Positions 59,825 through 64,000 of a stretch of 64,000 nt of DNA are shown here, one piece after another. The notes below the pieces were generated by a model, which was not told the origin of the DNA, did no database searches, and saw only the letters and a program-made list of their open reading frames with translations. Both the position numbers and the translations under genes were made by a program. Positions within the stretch are counted from its first letter, which is position 1, and each line of letters opens with the position of its first letter. Source of the stretch: Xanthostigma xanthostigma (Eukaryota; Arthropoda; Insecta; Raphidioptera; Raphidiidae); contig OY754470.1 of assembly GCA_963575645.1 (NCBI GenBank), positions 43,493,201 to 43,557,200 on the forward strand, in the 5' to 3' direction.

Positions 59825-60315
59825 GTAAAATTTTGTTATGAACACTTATGACTTATTGATCCATAACGGAACATGACCGTCAACGGTTTGACAGTATCAC
59901 AGACAATATCGGGACCTTAATACAGTAAAATAACTCGCGATACGCAGTTTGAGAAGCGCTGAACGGAGGTGTAAATTTTTAAAGTAATCTATGTCAACAG
60001 AACTAACCTTACAGTAAATCAAATTATATTAGAATACGGATATTCGTAGTAATGTACTATTTCACGTGCAGTTTTAGCATTATATAAATGTGCCTTAATC
60101 GTTAATTTTTTAATACTAACAGACTATTATGAATCCAAAACCCGTTTCATTGTTTTATTTTTTACTGCAAACTTGTTAATTGCCTTTTTTTGAAGTGAAA
60201 CTTCTACATTGAACCAATGAAACGATAGATAAATAGAGTACAGCTTGACAAGTATATGACGCGTTTGATTGACACTGCCATCTATGTTTGGATTGGCAAA
60301 ATAGTCAAGAAGTTA

Positions 60316-60748
60316 CAGACTCGATAATTCGAACTATGTAATTAAAACACAATTGATCCGGACTATAAAAAAATCTAGATTACTACGAGTAATGCTTACA
60401 AAACAATAGAAAAAGCGTTTCTAAAGGAGTTGTTTATACAAATAAATAATAAATATGTTTTAGAACTTCAGTAAGCTTCTGTATAAAATATTCAAACATA
60501 AACAAGCTATTAAATATTATTAAAATACAGATTATATTGATGCATAAACTCTGTAATTTTAGTTTGATTAATATTTGGAACTGCTTTTTTTAATTGCCCA
60601 AGAATTACAGTCATTCTATCACTATTTAAAAACAATAGTCCGGATTACTGAAACTGCAGAAATCCGGATTGCAAAGTACATACAGTCAAGCAACAGTGTC
60701 CGAAACACCAAAGAGTACTAACTATCAAATTTCGGATTATCGAGTCTG
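60316..60748. repeat. pogo/Tigger-like MITE
   Basis: Ends CAGACTCGATAATTCGAACT and TTTCGGATTATCGAGTCTG, TA on both sides (60314-60315, 60749-60750). Inner TCCGGATTACTG and ATCCGGATTG repeats resemble the ends of pogo-like elements. No transposase. Confidence 0.65.
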
Positions 60749-61536
60749 TACTGTATGAATGTAAGTTCTAAAATTCGGGCGTTTTTAGTGTTGTTAAAAT
60801 GGTTATGGATTCGTGATTGTCATTTTTTTCCATTTCTTAACATCGTTGCATTTCTAAAATAGTTTAGTGTATTTTTGTTTTCAAATTAAAAAAAATATAA
60901 ATATACATAAAAACTATTTCACGAACGTTGCTATTTTCAGGTATTACGTCCGGCAAATATCCATATATTAATTCTGACCATATGATTAACAAGTTCCCCT
61001 ATCAAGACCTTTTCCTGTACAAATAAATTTCTTTAAAAATAGCTAATACCATGTTAATGAACACATTTGGTAACAGCTGTATAAATTTTTATGTGAATCT
61101 TGAGGGTAATGCATTATATTTTTTTAAAGTCACTCGGTCACATTTTTAGGAAGAACATAAAAACTGTAAAAACTATTTTTTACATTACATTGATCTTGAT
61201 ACAATATATTGTTCTAACGGATCGATAATGATAGTTTTTCTCTCCTAGCAACTTTATTTTGAATACTTCTACAGAACATATTTTCATGTTTTGTTTTTCT
61301 TCAAAAAATTACTTAACTACCTTCAAATAAAGATATTTATGCAACATTACTCAAAGGATAAAAATATGTGTATCCCTATCATATTTCTAATACATTTTCT
61401 CACAATAATAAACATTTTATCATTGGTTTTGCAAATAAAAACATGCGCTGCTTCCGCTGTGGGAGCCTTTATAATATTCTTAGCATATTTTCATGATTAA
61501 GCAATGTGCGGTAACAACGTGTGCTTTTTGTTTTAG

Positions 61537-61570
61537 GAGCACTGGCGACTCTTCCCGATCTAAACTCTAA
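61537..61570 (+). CDS. Gpdh: Candidate alternative terminal exon of Gpdh with a PTS1 (SKL) end
   Basis: Preceded by an excellent acceptor (gctttttgttttag). If joined to the donor inside the Gpdh stop (..CAC AT|G), the frame reads Met350 then STGDSSRSKL and a TAA stop, giving 360 aa. Ser-Lys-Leu at the extreme C-terminus is the archetypal type 1 peroxisomal targeting signal, and the small, polar, basic residues before it (DSSR) suit PTS1 function. Phase, acceptor and signal are seen in sequence. That the exon is used by Gpdh, 7.8 kb upstream on the same strand with no intervening gene, is inference. Chance cannot be excluded for so short an exon. Confidence 0.6.
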
Positions 61571-62218
61571 TACACCATCATTTATTCCAATTTCCAGTAC
61601 AAAGAAGAAACCATTTTTAACATAATTAATTTACATGAGATATGATTTGAAAATCAGATTTCTCAAAGCCAAAAACAAAATTCCTTAAATCATATTTAGC
61701 TATATTTTTATACATTACTGCATTATGTTTAATAGTCCAGTCGGCAGACGTTTTTTTTCTACAATGGAATACAAAAGCTATTCTATGATTGCGATTTGTT
61801 AGTGGGTCGGTTTTGAGTATAAAAGCAAATTGGCGCGTCAGCTGTTTTCTTGACAAACACGTTTTAAAAAATATCTCTAAAACGATTGAACCTACGAAGA
61901 AAACACAAGGGACCTTTTTTGTAGAAAAATCAATGATTAGTCATTTGTAATCACAACATTTTTTCGTAAAATCAATATTTTAAGAGGTATTGTGCTGCAA
62001 GGTTTTCATTTTTCACTATACGAATTATTTAGCAAAAACTGAAAGGGGAAAACTTTTCAGCGCAATAACTCTTAAAATAATGAGTTTACAGAAAAAACGC
62101 TTCATATATAAAAAATAGATAATTAGTTTTTCTACTAAAAAGGTTGTTTGTGTTTGTCTGTATAATCAACTTACTGTTCTCGAGATAATCGTAAAAATGC
62201 GTTTATCAAGATAATAGT

Positions 62219-62431
62219 CATATACTTAATACTCCTATATTACTAGTACGGATCTGGAAAAGTGTGACCTCAAATGTTATGCGCATGTCCGAGAATGGAG
62301 CATGCACTTGCCCACTACAGTCACAACACTTATAACGAATTGAGTGAGATAGAAGTATGCAGTTGCTGTCTCTCTTGATGGACAACACTTCCACTTACGG
62401 GGGCTAGCAATATAGGAGTATTAAGTATATG
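62219..62431. repeat. MITE with CATATACTTAATACTCCTATATT ends
   Basis: The left CATATACTTAATACTCCTAT and the right ATAGGAGTATTAAGTATATG are perfect inverted repeats. 213 bp. It lies between the two candidate terminal exons of Gpdh. Confidence 0.65.
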
Positions 62432-62948
62432 TGGGTAGCAGTGTAGTCCCTCTCGCCGCTCCTATACTTGTTTTTTATACTCAGGATCGATCCACTAACA
62501 AATTCCGATTACAAAATTCCTGTTGTATTTTATTGCATTTTGGACCCTTGTTTTTCGATCTGCCGCCTGGGCTATAAGTATACTTATTTGTATAAAATAA
62601 TAGTATTGTAGGTTATAATAACATTTTTTTACAGTTTTTTTATTTGCATGGTTTTGCTTTAGTTGGCTGTGACAATTTAACTGTGCCATTTCCTTAACCG
62701 CTTTTGGAATCATTATTAATTTAGTCTATAAAATTATGGACATATTTGTGATTTCAAGCAATAAATTTTGTGGTTCGTAAATAGGATTTCTTAGACGCAA
62801 AAAGAAATACATGGATTGCTTGAAATTATTTAAGTGTAATGGTAAATTAAATTGACTAATTTTGATGTACTTATAATAATTGTTTAATACAAATACAATA
62901 CGTTAAGAAAATTGCGTTTTCATTTACCAATGTTTGCATGATTTTCAG

Positions 62949-62982
62949 GAGAGTTTACGAAGTTCCCCCAGATGATGCGTAA
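62949..62982 (+). CDS. Gpdh: Second candidate alternative terminal exon of Gpdh
   Basis: Acceptor gcatgattttcag. Joined in the same phase as the SKL exon, it reads Met350 then RVYEVPPDDA and TAA, again ten extra residues (360 aa) and again 34 bases to the stop. It would give a cytosolic isoform with an acidic, proline-containing tail. The matching phase and identical tail length are the only links to Gpdh. It could instead be an exon of an unseen gene, or chance. Confidence 0.4.
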
Positions 62983-64000
62983 AATAGACTGTCATTTGTC
63001 AGTTCCGTCATCACATTACTGTCATCTATGATCCTGAATCAACATTTTATGTAGTCAAGTATCGTTTTGTGGACGTATTTTTATTTTTCGTTGGCAAAAA
63101 ATACAATTTATATTAAATTATAGCAACTTATTTATTGTTTTAAATGAATTTTCGACTATGTTTTATAAAATAGTCAAAAATGACTTGTAAATATCCATGT
63201 ACAGTTGTTATCAAATATAAGAATACTTTAGTTTTCATTTTTGCGTTTTTATTTCGATTTTTTGCGTTTATTTTCATTTCTTTCAGTTTATCTTTGTTCG
63301 GGCAAGACGACACGAGACAATGTCTATTAATTAAGATCAATTCGTTTCAGCTATTGAAAGAGAAAAAAAATCGTAGACTGCTGTATTGGGAAGAAATGGG
63401 CAAGGTACTGGAGGCAGCCGTGTCTTTTTACAGATTTCGAGTTTTGACGGGAAACTTTAACTGATTTCCAGTAGTGCAGAAGGTACCTCCATTCTTTATT
63501 AACTTGCTATTTAGTGTCTTTTACACCATTTCGAGACTCTGGACAAACTAACAATTCAGAATACTTTTGCCGCGTTCATCTCACGTTAGCGTAGAGCTAG
63601 TGTTTGATATTGCTCACCTTTTTACCATTCCAACCAGTGGTGTTGTCGAGCCGGAACGTCGTTCCGGTACTTCCTTTTTGGACAGGAACGCGTTCCGGAA
63701 CTAAAGATGATTTCTGATAACGAGAATTCCAAACAATGAAAAAAATAATGTAAATCTTACTTTAGGATTTTATTAACGTAATTTGTTTTTTTTTTCTCAA
63801 ATCGACATAACAATTGAAAAAATTTGTAACAATGTGCCAACAAATAGAAAAATTCCAAACAATGAAAAAAATAATGTTAATGTATTTCAGTTACAGTTTT
63901 TTATCTCTTTTCACCCCCCCCCGTCGTCAAATTTGGGACATGAGACCGCACAGAGCGGCCGCCTACCCAGGATCGGCCCTGTCTATATAATTATATATAG
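62983..64000. other. Downstream region with transposon remnants
   Basis: No gene recognised; the 94-codon frame at 63180-63464 has a hydrophobic low-complexity start and no known motif. Around 63640-63700, GAGCCGGAACGTCGTTCCGG is repeat-like. The window's end (about 63930-63990: ACCGCACAGAGCGGCCGCCT, then CCCAGGATCGGCCCTG) resembles the end of a hAT-type MITE continuing past the window. Confidence 0.35.

Larger units (their letters stand above)
53692..61536. other. Gpdh 3' region or terminal intron (7.8 kb)
   Basis: No gene recognised. If the donor at 53688 is used, this is intron; if not, 3' UTR and intergenic DNA. By eye I saw no AATAAA close behind the 53691 stop (an ATTAAA is near 55137, an AATAAA near 55804). 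It contains MITEs at 56452-56860, 58237-58500, 59111-59225 and 60316-60748. The string CCCTATGCGAAACG near 55407 and its near-complement around 55850 may bound another. Confidence 0.45.

Noticed and set aside
60951-60995. Another phase-2 frame after a good acceptor (tattttcag, then GTATTACGTC) that could join the Gpdh donor
   Set aside because: It would give YYVRQISIY and a stop. There is no recognisable signal or family resemblance, so it is weaker than the two candidates kept.
63180-63464. 94-codon frame near the window end
   Set aside because: Low-complexity hydrophobic start, no domain, no splice partners seen; could be chance in AT-rich DNA.

Overview
The window is nuclear DNA of an insect, order not resolved. 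It is AT-rich, its genes have long introns with GT-AG boundaries, and the protein families are typical of insects. Noncoding DNA is packed with small inverted-repeat transposons (MITEs) and one intact mariner-like element. All recognisable host genes lie on the + strand.

Layout: (1) 15-178 is the last coding exon of an Abl-interactor (Abi) gene, the C-terminal SH3 domain. (2) 1721-34342 is a complete V-ATPase subunit a (Vha100) gene of 15 coding exons plus one alternative exon. Exons 4A (10831-10916) and 4B (18892-18989) have identical phase and look mutually exclusive (843 or 847 aa). (3) 35907-46054 is a second, tandem copy with the same 15-exon structure (852 aa), diverged and lacking 4B. 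Promoter, introns and 3' UTR are recognisably duplicated too. (4) 46860-53691 is cytosolic NAD-dependent glycerol-3-phosphate dehydrogenase (Gpdh), six exons, 350 aa ending HPEHM. A splice donor overlaps its stop codon. Far downstream, two small phase-compatible exons (61537-61570 and 62949-62982) would each replace the stop with a ten-residue tail. One of these tails ends in Ser-Lys-Leu, the canonical peroxisomal PTS1 signal.

Mobile DNA: a 1534-bp Tc1/mariner-superfamily element (22927-24460) with an uninterrupted 372-aa DD41D (rosa-type) transposase sits inside an older MITE in the intron before exon 5 of the first Vha100 copy. Five hAT-type MITEs have 8-bp target duplications readable on both sides. 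Others resemble pogo/Tigger, PIF/Harbinger and Tc1. Several palindromes are nested in one another, and a 409-bp near-perfect palindrome lies at 56452-56860.

The Vha100 proteins form the membrane stator and proton half-channels of the V-ATPase. Gpdh links glycolysis to the glycerophosphate shuttle and lipid synthesis. I see no functional link between the neighbours beyond adjacency. The points most worth following are the Gpdh PTS1 exon, the unequal fate of the alternative Vha100 exon between the two copies, the 52-bp duplication that doubles a splice acceptor in copy 2, and the amino-acid-changing divergence of exon 4A beside almost unchanged intron.
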